Shown: positions 26,671 through 34,577 of the stretch, one piece after another
Position numbering within the stretch: the stretch's first letter is position 1
Layout: each line of letters begins with the position of its first letter
Assembly: GCF_030283145.1 (NCBI RefSeq)
Contig: NZ_JASNWE010000002.1
Span: forward strand, 1,054,001 to 1,118,000
Direction of reading: 5' to 3'
DNA: 64,000 nucleotides
Source: Actinomadura xylanilytica
GTDB lineage: Bacteria; Actinomycetota; Actinomycetes; Streptosporangiales; Streptosporangiaceae
Made by a program: the position numbers and the translations under genes
Notes under the pieces: model-generated
What the model saw: only the letters and a program-made list of their open reading frames with translations
Databases searched by the model: none
Told to the model about the DNA's origin: nothing

Positions 26671-27498
26671 ATGGGGTACCTCTGGAGCGGGGAGCGTCCA
26701 GGGTTCCGTGCCGGGCCCGGCACGGAAGAACTCCGGGAGAGATGGCGCGGGCGCAGCGCGGCGTCGTGCTGGAACATCCCGGCCGACTGGTGGGCGCCGG
26801 CGGTCGAGGCCGTCCTGGAGGCGGTCTGCGACGGCGACGGGCTGGCGGTCGCCTGCGCCCGTCTCGGGCAGGCGCGCGGGCGCGCGGGGGTCGGCATCGG
26901 GGAGACGCTCGACGACCTCGGCGTGCTGTTCTCCGTACTGAGCTGGCCGCATCCGCCGCTGTCGTTGGTGCGGTGCGCGGCGGAGGGCTGGGCGGAGACG
27001 GAGCTGGTGGCGCTGGCCGCCGAGTCCTGCGAGGACCCGCTGACAGGGCTGACGACACTGCCGTACCTGCGCGGCAGGCTGGCCGAGCTCTACCGGGCCG
27101 ACCCGTTCGGCGGCGCGAGTCCCGCCGCGGCTGTCGGCCGGCACCGCCTGGTGGTGGTGGACCTTGCGGGCGGCTCGGAGCCGTGGCGGCGTCTCGCCCG
27201 CGCCGTCGTGGTGGCGCACGACCTGCGGACCGTGTTCAGGGGCGGGGAGACCCTGACGCTGGTCGGCTCGGGCCGTGCCACCGCGCTGGTGCCCGTGGAG
27301 CCGGGGCTGGAGACGGACGTCGAGGGGCTGCGGGGGCTGCTCGCGCGGACGTTCACCGCCGAGCGCTCCTTTCTCGACGGCCTCCATCCGTCGCCCGAGT
27401 GGTCCTGCCTGGGGGACGAGGCGTTCCTCGTCTGGGTCGAGCGGCTGCCCGACTCGCTCCCGGAGGCGCTGGCGCTCCTTGACGTGCTGGCGCACTGA
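26671..27498 (+). CDS. degenerate GGDEF-like conserved actinomycete protein
   Basis: 275 aa from an ATG with GGAGG five bases upstream; the frame is open to 26560 without homology. The N-terminal half is helical (NIPADWWAPAVEAVLEAV, ARGRAGVGIGETLDDLGVLF). The centre SCEDPLTGLTTLPYLRGRLAELYR copies the DPLTGLxNR entry of GGDEF domains, but no GG(D/E)EF motif follows. It is therefore not expected to make c-di-GMP. Divergent from the sigma fusion gene, sharing a 219-bp promoter region, so it may belong to that sigma factor's regulon (inference). Confidence 0.65.
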   Translation: MGYLWSGERPGFRAGPGTEELRERWRGRSAASCWNIPADWWAPAVEAVLEAVCDGDGLAVACARLGQARGRAGVGIGETLDDLGVLFSVLSWPHPPLSLVRCAAEGWAETELVALAAESCEDPLTGLTTLPYLRGRLAELYRADPFGGASPAAAVGRHRLVVVDLAGGSEPWRRLARAVVVAHDLRTVFRGGETLTLVGSGRATALVPVEPGLETDVEGLRGLLARTFTAERSFLDGLHPSPEWSCLGDEAFLVWVERLPDSLPEALALLDVLAH

Positions 27499-27757
27499 GA
27501 GGAGCCGCCGTACACGCGAGACCAGGACCAGGCGTCAGGGCCGGTCGCCGTCAGGCGCGGCCGACCGATGACGCCGGCGGGGCGCCATCGGCGTCGTTCG
27601 TCCCGTAGAGGGGGCGGGGCGCGGCGCCGATGGCCCGCCAGGAGGTGCGCCCGCTCCGGCGAGGGGGCGGAACGGGCGCACTTCCTGTGGCGTGCAGGCC
27701 ATCGCGTGTGGGGGATGATTGTGCTGCGGCCGTCCGGTGGGGGATGGCTGACGGGGG

Positions 27758-29395
27758 TCAGCAGACGTTGGCACGGCCCATCTCGCTGAGGGTGGTTTCG
27801 GTCGCGGGGGTCTGCCAGCGCACCGTGCAGTCGCGGCCGGTCAGCTCGACCGTCGCGATGGCGTTGTCGAACCAGGGGCCGTCGCTCATCCGCCACCGCA
27901 GTGGCGGCTTGGGCACCCGGGCCATCTTGGCGAGCAGCCGGAACGGCGCTCCGGCGCTGCGCCTGGCGGCGATCCGGTTGGCCAGGCGGAACCGGCCGAC
28001 GAGCGGGTTCCGCAGCGGCGAGCACACGATCTGCGTGACCATCGACTCGGTCTCGGGCTGGGTCACTCGGGCGAGGTAGGAGTAGTGGATGTCGCCCGAC
28101 AGGAACGACACGCTGGCGGGGGCGGGCCCGCGTTCGCCGCGCGCGACGGCGACGATGTCGTCCGCGACGTCCCGGAACGACTGTTCGAACGCGGCCCAGT
28201 GCTCGAGGTCGGCGGCCTGCCGGATCTTCTCGCCGAGCCGGGCGCCGCGCCGTCCCCAGGCGCCATCGGCCAGCGCCTCGTTCCACGATTCGGCGTGGTG
28301 GATCGCCTGCGGGAGCAGGAACGGCAGGGAGCTGGCGATGAGCAGGTGGTCCATGCCGCCCTGGCACTGTTCGTCCAGCCAGCGGAACTCCTCGTCGTCG
28401 AGCATCCCGCGCCGGTCCTCGGTCAGCAGGCGGGAGCAGCGGCTGTCGACCACGATGAGGCGGGTGCCGCCCCAGTCGTGCGCGTAGCTCCACCGGGTGC
28501 CGGCGGGCTCCTTGTCGGCCAGCTCGGCGAACTCGTCGAGCACCGCCGCACCGTCGCCGCCCTTCTCGGACGCCGCGCGGACCGCCGCGAACACCGGGTC
28601 GGTGGCGCGCTCCTCCGGGGACAGGTTCCCGAGGTGCTGGTAGACCCAGTAGGAGCCGATGCCGGCGATGATGCGGCCCCGCCACCAGGGCTTGGACCAC
28701 ATCTGCTGGCGCCAGGTGTAGGAGGTGTTCCAGTCGTCCCGGATGTCGTGGTCGTCGAAGATGGTGAACGTCGGCACGGTTGACAGCAGCCACCGCACCG
28801 CCGGGTCCTCGCGCCAGGCCAGCTTGTAGAGGTGGGTGTACTCCTCGAAGTCGGCCAGCTCGTCCGCGGGCTCCTGGTCGGGGTCGCGGCGGCCCCGGAT
28901 GTAGGTGCGCATCTGGTCGCCCAGCTCGTCGGCGTACACCTGGTCGCCGACCATCAGCAGCACGTCCGGCCAGTCGAGGGCCTGGCGGGGGTCGTGGTCG
29001 TGGGTGGCGAGCCGGTGCGCGAACGTGCTGAGCGCGTCCAGGCCGTACTCCGCCCGGGTGCCGGGCGAGCGGCGGCACGACCCGAACGAGATGCGCAGCG
29101 TGCCGGCGGTGTCGAGGGTGCGGATCAGGCTGGGCGGGAACCGCGTCTGCCGCTCGGGCCACACCGTGACGCCGTCGAGGGTCACCTCGTACGGGATGCG
29201 CGCCCCCGCGGCGAGCCCGTCCGCGTCCACGAGCGCGTAGTGGTGGCCGTGCACGGTGAAGGTGCGGGATCTCGCGTCGACGCCGTGCTCGGCGCTGGTG
29301 ACGCGGACCTCGCAGGGGCCGTCCGTTTCCACCCAGATTGTCGCAGTATGTGCGCTGACGTGGCGGAGGTGGGGGCCGAGCACCAATGCGGTCAT
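27758..29395 (-). CDS. alkaline phosphatase D (PhoD)-family metallophosphatase
   Basis: 545 aa. An N-terminal fibronectin-like domain (about 1-95) precedes a PhoD-like metallophosphoesterase core. Metal-binding motifs are visible: SFGSCRR, LLMVGDQVYADEL, FTIFDDHDIRDDWN and SFLSGDIHYSYLA. PhoD enzymes are Ca/Fe-dependent phosphomono- and diesterases, usually exported; no Tat signal is visible here, so this one may stay in the cytoplasm. The start at MTALVLGPHLR has GAGAAG upstream. It begins 11 bp after the stop of the preceding TetR gene and is the last gene of a TetR-TetR-PhoD operon. Confidence 0.9.
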   Translation of the reverse strand: MTALVLGPHLRHVSAHTATIWVETDGPCEVRVTSAEHGVDARSRTFTVHGHHYALVDADGLAAGARIPYEVTLDGVTVWPERQTRFPPSLIRTLDTAGTLRISFGSCRRSPGTRAEYGLDALSTFAHRLATHDHDPRQALDWPDVLLMVGDQVYADELGDQMRTYIRGRRDPDQEPADELADFEEYTHLYKLAWREDPAVRWLLSTVPTFTIFDDHDIRDDWNTSYTWRQQMWSKPWWRGRIIAGIGSYWVYQHLGNLSPEERATDPVFAAVRAASEKGGDGAAVLDEFAELADKEPAGTRWSYAHDWGGTRLIVVDSRCSRLLTEDRRGMLDDEEFRWLDEQCQGGMDHLLIASSLPFLLPQAIHHAESWNEALADGAWGRRGARLGEKIRQAADLEHWAAFEQSFRDVADDIVAVARGERGPAPASVSFLSGDIHYSYLARVTQPETESMVTQIVCSPLRNPLVGRFRLANRIAARRSAGAPFRLLAKMARVPKPPLRWRMSDGPWFDNAIATVELTGRDCTVRWQTPATETTLSEMGRANVC

Positions 29396-29406
29396 AACCC
29401 GCTTCT

Positions 29407-30081
29407 CTAGCGGACCGGAGGCGGTCCCGTCCATTCCTGCGGCGGTTCGGGCGCCGTGCGTCCCGGAGCCATGCCCCCAGGGGCTGTCCTGAGGCCGTCC
29501 AGGAGGGCCAGGAGGGTGCGCTCGGCGGGCTCTCTGGCCGCGGCGGGGTCGGGCGCGCGGGCGATGATCAGAGCGGTCTCGACCGCGGCGCCGAGCAGCA
29601 GCCGGGCGAGGACGCCGGCCGGCCGCGGGGCGATGATCCCTTCGCGGCCGGCGCGGTCGAGCCCGGCGGTGACCAGCCCGAGCCCGTGCCGCGCCTCGAC
29701 CTCGCGGCAGGCCTGCCAGCCGAGCACGGCGGGCGCGTCGGTCAGCGCGATCCGGATCACCTCGGGCTCGCGGCACAGGTCCAGGAACGCGACCAGGCCG
29801 CCGCGGAGCGCGTCCCACGTGCCGGCGTCCCGGTCCGGGCCCCCGGCCGCGGCGGCGACCCGCTCGGCGATCTCGGCCTGGAGCTCCTCGAAGACGGCCG
29901 CGAACAGCGCGCGCTTGTCGCCGAAGTGGTGCCGCATCGCCCCGCGGGTCAGCCCCGGGCCCGCCACGATCTCCTCGGCCGGGACCGCCGCGTACCCCCG
30001 TTCGCCGAACAGCTCGCGCGCGGCGGCGATGAGTGCGGTGCGGGTGGCGCGGGTGCGGTCCTCCTGCCGGCGCGGCGTCAT
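29407..30081 (-). CDS. TetR-family transcriptional regulator (second of a tandem pair)
   Basis: 224 aa. An N-terminal HTH (about 8-55: RTALIAAARELFGERGYAAVPAEEI, LTRGAMRHHFGDKRALFAAV) and a helical ligand-binding domain. The HTH has the spaced YxHFxxK-like end RHHFGDKRAL. The start overlaps the stop of the upstream TetR gene (ATGA-type overlap), so the two are translationally coupled. The PhoD gene follows by 11 bp. It is unusual for two TetR proteins to lie in one operon; they may sense different ligands or form a cascade. Confidence 0.9.
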   Translation of the reverse strand: MTPRRQEDRTRATRTALIAAARELFGERGYAAVPAEEIVAGPGLTRGAMRHHFGDKRALFAAVFEELQAEIAERVAAAAGGPDRDAGTWDALRGGLVAFLDLCREPEVIRIALTDAPAVLGWQACREVEARHGLGLVTAGLDRAGREGIIAPRPAGVLARLLLGAAVETALIIARAPDPAAAREPAERTLLALLDGLRTAPGGMAPGRTAPEPPQEWTGPPPVR

Positions 30082-30698
30082 CGGCCGGCCGCCGGCGCCG
30101 GGCCGTCCGCGCGGGCGCCGACGCCCTGGAGGAGGGTCTCGATGATCCGGCCGGTCAGGGCGTCGATGTCGGCGTCGCCGCGGTCGTCGCCGGCGACCTC
30201 GTGGATGAGGGCGTAGTAGACGCGCCGCGCCCAGTCCAGGTCGACGTCGGGGCGGACGACGCCGGCGTCCCGCGCCCGGCGGAACAGGGCGTCGCACGCG
30301 CCGAGCACCTCGCCGTGGACGCGGGCGATCTCGGGATCGGCGGCGGTGGCGGCGCGGGCCATCGCGAAGCCCCAGCCGATCTTGACTCGGAGCACGTCGG
30401 CGGTCACCTGGTAGAGCGCGACCAGCGGCGGGGCGGTGCCGGCCGCCGCCGCGTCGACCGCGGCGGCGAACTGCGCCGTGGCCCAGGCGGTGAGCGCCTC
30501 GATGAGCGCGTCGCGGGTGGTGAAGCGCCGGTGCACGGTGGTGCGGGCCACCCCGGCGGCCTCGGCGATCTGCTCCATCGTGGCGGCGGGATCGGCGGAG
30601 AGCACCCGCTCGGCGGCTTCGAGGATCGTCCGGACGGTCCGCTCGGCGTCGGCGCGAAGGGGCCGCTGTCGGTGCGTCGTCACCCGCAAACAGTACAT
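30078..30698 (-). CDS. TetR-family transcriptional regulator (first of a tandem pair)
   Basis: 206 aa from the ATG at 30698, with AGAGG eight bases upstream; the frame is open to 30734, but that start lies inside the operator. HTH at about 18-62 (ILEAAERVLSADPAATMEQIAEAAGV, TTVHRRFTTRDALIEAL), then a helical sensor domain. It is divergent from an SDR gene, and the 22-bp palindrome between them is its likely operator. It heads the TetR-TetR-PhoD operon. Confidence 0.9.
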   Translation of the reverse strand: MYCLRVTTHRQRPLRADAERTVRTILEAAERVLSADPAATMEQIAEAAGVARTTVHRRFTTRDALIEALTAWATAQFAAAVDAAAAGTAPPLVALYQVTADVLRVKIGWGFAMARAATAADPEIARVHGEVLGACDALFRRARDAGVVRPDVDLDWARRVYYALIHEVAGDDRGDADIDALTGRIIETLLQGVGARADGPAPAAGR

Positions 30699-30720
30699 CA
30701 AGGTGCCTCTTGCGGGCTTA

Positions 30721-30749
30721 CTTGCAACATCCATGTTGCAAGTTATAGC
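30721..30749. promoter_or_regulatory. TetR operator and divergent promoter (SDR / TetR-TetR-PhoD)
   Basis: Perfect inverted repeat: CTTGCAACAT (30721-30730), CC, ATGTTGCAAG (30733-30742). It covers the -35 TTGCAA (30722-30727) and spacer of a rightward promoter whose -10 TATAGC (30744-30749) is 16 bp on. Binding would block the SDR gene and probably the leftward operon as well. Confidence 0.8.
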
Positions 30750-30786
30750 TTTGTCGCATCATCGCTGATGCATGAAGGGGCGTCTC

Positions 30787-31569
30787 ATGGACTTGTGTCT
30801 GAACGGCAGGACCGCTGTGGTGACCGGGGCGAGCAAGGGGATCGGTCTGGCCACCGTCGCGGCGCTGACCGGCGAGGGGATGCGCGTGGTCGCCGCGGCC
30901 CGCACCGTCACGCCCGAGCTGGCGGCGACCGGGGCGGTCGCCCTCCCGATCGACCTCGGGACCGAGGACGGCCCGGCCCGGCTGATCGAGGCGGCGACGG
31001 CCGAACTCGGCGACCTGGACCTGCTGGTCAACAACGTCGGCGGCGGCGACGGCGGCGGTGTGGGCGGCTTCCTCACGTTCGGCGACGAGCACTGGGAGAC
31101 GATCTACGGGCTGAACCTGTTCTCGGCCGTCCGCGCGACCCGCGCCGCGCTCCCCGGCCTGCTGCGCAGGAAGGGCGCCATCGTGAACGTCTCGTCCAAC
31201 GGCGCCCGCATGCCGCACGCCGGGCCCGTCCCGTACACGACCGCGAAGGCGGCGCTGACGGCGTTCGGGAAGGCCCTCGCCGAGGAGTTCGGCCCGCAGG
31301 GGGTGCGCGTCAACACCGTGTCGCCGGGCCCGGTGCGCACCGCGATGTGGGAGGCGTCCGACGGCTACGGCGCCGAGCTCGCGGCCTCGATGGGGATCGA
31401 CCGTGCGCTGCTGGTGAACGGGCTGCCCGCCGCCATGGGCATGCTGACCGCCCGGCTCGTCGAGCCGGACGAGGTCGCGGCGCTCATCGCCTACCTCGCC
31501 TCGCCGCTGGCCGCCAGCACGACCGGCGCCGACCACGTCATCGACGGCGGTGCCATCAAGACGGCCTGA
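30787..31569 (+). CDS. SDR-family NAD(P)-dependent oxidoreductase
   Basis: 260 aa, classical short-chain dehydrogenase size. Rossmann motif TGASKGIG (about 13-20), NNVGG (about 82), catalytic Ser in VNVSSNGA and YxxxK as YTTAK (about 148-152), then VNTVSPGPVRTAM. It reduces or oxidises an unknown carbonyl or alcohol with NAD(P)H. The ATG at 30787 is chosen because AAGGGG lies about eight bases upstream; an ATG at 30772 is also in frame. Divergent from TetR and under the palindromic operator at 30721. Confidence 0.9.
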   Translation: MDLCLNGRTAVVTGASKGIGLATVAALTGEGMRVVAAARTVTPELAATGAVALPIDLGTEDGPARLIEAATAELGDLDLLVNNVGGGDGGGVGGFLTFGDEHWETIYGLNLFSAVRATRAALPGLLRRKGAIVNVSSNGARMPHAGPVPYTTAKAALTAFGKALAEEFGPQGVRVNTVSPGPVRTAMWEASDGYGAELAASMGIDRALLVNGLPAAMGMLTARLVEPDEVAALIAYLASPLAASTTGADHVIDGGAIKTA

Positions 31570-31651
31570 CGGCGGCGGACGGGGCCGACGCGCCAGACGG
31601 GCGGGGCGGACGAACGGACGGCCGGCCGGCCGGCCGGCGGGCGGGCTCGGG

Positions 31652-32740
31652 TCAGGTGGCGGCGGCGTGGAGTTCGTCGGCGATGAGCTGGGCGCAGTCG
31701 GCGGGGGGAGCGGTCAGCCGGTTGTGGGTGAAGGCGAAGGTGAGGTCGTTCGCCGGGTCGGCGTACGCGATGCTTCCGCCACTGCCCTTGCAGCCGAACG
31801 CGCCCGGGCCCGTCCCGGGCTGGCCGAGGAAGTAGCCGAGGCCCTTGGGGACGGGGATGCCGAGCACCCGGTCGGTGTCGGCGGTGACCACCGTCCCGAT
31901 CCGGGCGGCGCGCTCGGGGGAGACCAGCCGCACGCCGTCGACCTCGCCGATGAGGGCCGCGTACATCCGGGCGAGCGCGCGAGCGGTCATCGTGCCCGCG
32001 CTCGGGACATCGGTGGTCAGATAGGCGGTCCGGTTGCCGAGGTCCGGGCCGGGCTGGATCGCGGGCGGCGCGGCCTCGAAGAACGCCGAGCCGGCCGGAC
32101 GGGACGCGACGATCGCCGCCCAGTTCCCGTCCTCCAGCCGCGCCACCCGGGGAAGCTCGGCGGACGGGACGCCGAAGAGCAGTTCGTCGGCGATGCCCAG
32201 CGGTTCGGTGATCTCCTCGCGCAGCGCCTGGACGATGGGGCGGCCGGTGACCCGGCGGACGACCTCGCCGAGGATGTACCCGAAGGTCAGCGCGTGGTAG
32301 CCGGTCGCGGTGCCCGCCTCCCACTGCGGGCGCAGGTCGGCGATCCGCGCGCACATCCCGTCCCAGTCGGCGAGGTCCGCGAGTGTGACGCCCTCCGGCG
32401 CCTGCGGCACGCCCGCCGAGTGGGTCAGGACGTGGGCGAGGGTGACGGCCTGCTTGCCGTGGGCGGCGAACTCCGGCCAGTACTCGGCGACCGGTGCGGT
32501 GTCGTCGAGCAGGCCGCGTTCGGCGAGCACGTGCACGAGGGCCGACATCGTGCCCTTGCCGGTGGACCAGCTGTTGAACAGTGTCCGCCCGTCGACCGCA
32601 CTGCCGGGGTGGGCCTCGCCCGCGCAGGCGTCCACCAGCGGCAGGCCGCCCCGGTACGCGGCTACCTGAAGGCCGGTCTCCCGGCCCGACGCGACCAGCT
32701 CGTCGATCAGCCTCTGCACGGCCGCCTGCGGATTCGTCAT
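31652..32740 (-). CDS. serine hydrolase of the beta-lactamase / EstB type
   Basis: 362 aa, no signal peptide, so probably cytoplasmic. The catalytic SxxK is S59-T-G-K62 in NSWSTGKG, the second motif Y-x-x is around YHALTFGY, and the third-motif strand is near GCKGSGGS. This is the class C beta-lactamase fold used by many esterases and D-peptidases; the native substrate is unknown. Divergent from a TetR gene and probably repressed by it through GTTAAC-containing sites in the 58-bp gap. Confidence 0.88.
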   Translation of the reverse strand: MTNPQAAVQRLIDELVASGRETGLQVAAYRGGLPLVDACAGEAHPGSAVDGRTLFNSWSTGKGTMSALVHVLAERGLLDDTAPVAEYWPEFAAHGKQAVTLAHVLTHSAGVPQAPEGVTLADLADWDGMCARIADLRPQWEAGTATGYHALTFGYILGEVVRRVTGRPIVQALREEITEPLGIADELLFGVPSAELPRVARLEDGNWAAIVASRPAGSAFFEAAPPAIQPGPDLGNRTAYLTTDVPSAGTMTARALARMYAALIGEVDGVRLVSPERAARIGTVVTADTDRVLGIPVPKGLGYFLGQPGTGPGAFGCKGSGGSIAYADPANDLTFAFTHNRLTAPPADCAQLIADELHAAAT

Positions 32741-32754
32741 GTCCCGCCCTCTCT

Positions 32755-32794
32755 GTTAACACCGTTAACTGGATGCAGAACGATGTTAACATCG
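32755..32794. promoter_or_regulatory. TetR operators overlapping -35 and -10
   Basis: CGATGTTAACATCG (32781-32794) is a perfect palindrome and contains the -10 TAACAT (32787-32792), six bases before the ATG of the rightward TetR gene (leaderless). Two further GTTAAC sites lie at about 32755-32760 and 32764-32769, the second at the -35 position (17-bp spacer). Confidence 0.75.
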
Positions 32795-32798
32795 ATGC

Positions 32799-33425
32799 AT
32801 GAGACTTGATCGCCCAGTGGTCGTGGCCACCGCGCTGGCGCTGCTCGACGAGGTGGGGCTCGACGGGCTGTCGCTGCGCCGGCTCGCCGCCGAGCTGGGC
32901 GTGCAGGCGCCCGCCCTCTACCGGCACTTCAGCGGCAAGGACGACCTGCTGCGGGCCATGGCCGACGCGATGTTCGACGGCGAGATGGCGGTGCTCGACC
33001 GGCCCGCGCCCGGCGCCGACTGGGCCGACTGGCTCGTCGCCCGCTCCCGCGCGGTGCGCCGCGCCATGCTGTCCCGCCGGGACGGCGGGCGGCTCCGCGA
33101 GCACATGCACGCGCCCGCCGACCAGTGGCCCGGCCTCGAGCTGCTCCTTCAGATGATGGAGGAGGCCGGGTTCGAGGTGGTGGAGGCGATGTCCGCGATC
33201 TTCGCGCTGGGCGGCCACATCCTCGGCTCGGTCATCGCCGAGCAGGAGGCACGGCGACCGGCCGCGCCGGACGGCGAGGGTGTGCGGATCGACCCGCGCC
33301 GCTTCCCGCGCCTGGCCCGCGCGGCGGCGCTGCGCACCGAGGGCCGCGACTTCGACCGCGAGTTCGAGTACGGCCTGGCGGTGTTCATCGCCGGGTTGCG
33401 CCGGTCTCCCGGGGAGCGGGCGTGA
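32799..33425 (+). CDS. TetR-family regulator (TetR_C tetracycline-repressor type)
   Basis: 208 aa. HTH at about 6-50 with the TetR-class recognition region LSLRRLAAELGVQAPALYRHFSGKDDLLRAM, and a C-terminal domain of the TetR_C_1 type. It likely represses itself and the divergent serine hydrolase. The mRNA appears leaderless. The last 41 bp overlap the convergent GH16 gene. Confidence 0.92.
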   Translation: MRLDRPVVVATALALLDEVGLDGLSLRRLAAELGVQAPALYRHFSGKDDLLRAMADAMFDGEMAVLDRPAPGADWADWLVARSRAVRRAMLSRRDGGRLREHMHAPADQWPGLELLLQMMEEAGFEVVEAMSAIFALGGHILGSVIAEQEARRPAAPDGEGVRIDPRRFPRLARAAALRTEGRDFDREFEYGLAVFIAGLRRSPGERA

Positions 33426-34365
33426 CGTCCGCGGGCCGGTGCACGGTGAGCGAGGCGATCTGGAACGAGAACGGGCGGTCGGAGTCGGGACGCGCGTGGA
33501 TCGAGCCGTCGTCGACCGCCAGCCCGGCCACCAGGTAGGAGTGGAACCGGGGACCGACGCCGACCCGGTCGCGGAAGACGGCGTGCAGCGGTCCGGGCGG
33601 GCGGCCCACGTACCAGGTCACCCGCTTGGCGCCGAGACGGACCGCGATGTCGAGCCAACTCCCCCGCTTAACCAGCCTGGAATGCCAGAACTTCGCGCTG
33701 CCCTTGACGTGGTTGACGAACTCCAGCGTGCCGGGGCGGTCGGCGTGCCACTCGAAGATGTCGATCTCGTTCCGGCCGTGCCGCCACGTCCAGACGCCCG
33801 GCCACGCCCCGGTCTCGGCGTCGGGCAGCCGGACCCGGGCGGCGACCACGTCGCCGGTGCGGACCTCCAGGTCCCGGCCGCCCGAGTCGCACGAGTCGCC
33901 GGTGCTCAGCAGCCCGGTCTGCCAGCGGCCGTCCGGCTGGGGGGCGGCGGTGACGGTCAGCACCCCCGAGGCGACCGACATCGCCGAGGTCGAGAGCCGG
34001 TCGAGCTTGAAGTTGGGGCGGTTGGTCACGCAGTCGGGGTAGGCGGCGCTCTTCCACCCCCAGGTCCGGCCGGGCCCGACGTCGAGCCGGTCGAACGTCT
34101 CCGCTAGGACCGCGGTGCGGCCCTTGTCGGGACGGAACGGCGTGGCCGGTCCCGGGCCGGACTCCGGGCCCTCGGGGGACGGGCCGCTGGGGGACACGCC
34201 GCTGGCCGGCGTCCCCGTCTCGCACACCCCGGCGCCGGCGACCCAGGCCACGAGGGCCGTGCCCGACAGCAGCGCCCCTCGCCAGGTGGGCACCAGGATC
34301 CGCCGGCGGCGCGCGCCGGGGCGTCCCGCCTCCTGCGGCGGACGGGTCTCGATGCCTGAGGCCAT
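33385..34365 (-). CDS. membrane-anchored glycoside hydrolase family 16-like protein
   Basis: 326 aa from the ATG at 34365 (GGTAGGGG upstream). A basic N-terminus and one hydrophobic segment (about 30-50, GALLSGTALVAWVAGAGVC) suggest export with an N-terminal anchor, or a lipoprotein-like Cys. A Pro/Ser/Gly linker leads to a jelly-roll domain (about 95-310). The GH16 catalytic signature ExDxxE appears intact as NEIDIFEWHAD. The family cuts beta-1,3/1,4-glucans or related polysaccharides. The substrate cannot be told from sequence. Confidence 0.82.
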   Translation of the reverse strand: MASGIETRPPQEAGRPGARRRRILVPTWRGALLSGTALVAWVAGAGVCETGTPASGVSPSGPSPEGPESGPGPATPFRPDKGRTAVLAETFDRLDVGPGRTWGWKSAAYPDCVTNRPNFKLDRLSTSAMSVASGVLTVTAAPQPDGRWQTGLLSTGDSCDSGGRDLEVRTGDVVAARVRLPDAETGAWPGVWTWRHGRNEIDIFEWHADRPGTLEFVNHVKGSAKFWHSRLVKRGSWLDIAVRLGAKRVTWYVGRPPGPLHAVFRDRVGVGPRFHSYLVAGLAVDDGSIHARPDSDRPFSFQIASLTVHRPADVTPAPRETGATRR

Positions 34366-34577
34366 GACCCCTACCTTCTGCCTGGAGACGCCGCGGACGG
34401 GTCCCCGCCGCCCATCGGCGCTTCGCGATCTCGGCGGTGCCGCGGCGTCCCCCGCCGTCGGCTCCCCCCCGGCCGCCCAAGGCGGACGAGCACAGAATGG
34501 TGGGTCGCGCGCGACCCGGTCCACTCGACACGCACACGCTGTGACCTGGCTCTATGCGCGCCCGGACGTCGCCTGGA

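Noticed and set aside
27499..27757. Possible small gene between the GGDEF-like and PhoD genes
   Set aside because: ORFs here are Arg/Pro-rich shadows; the stretch separates two convergent genes and shows no start signal.
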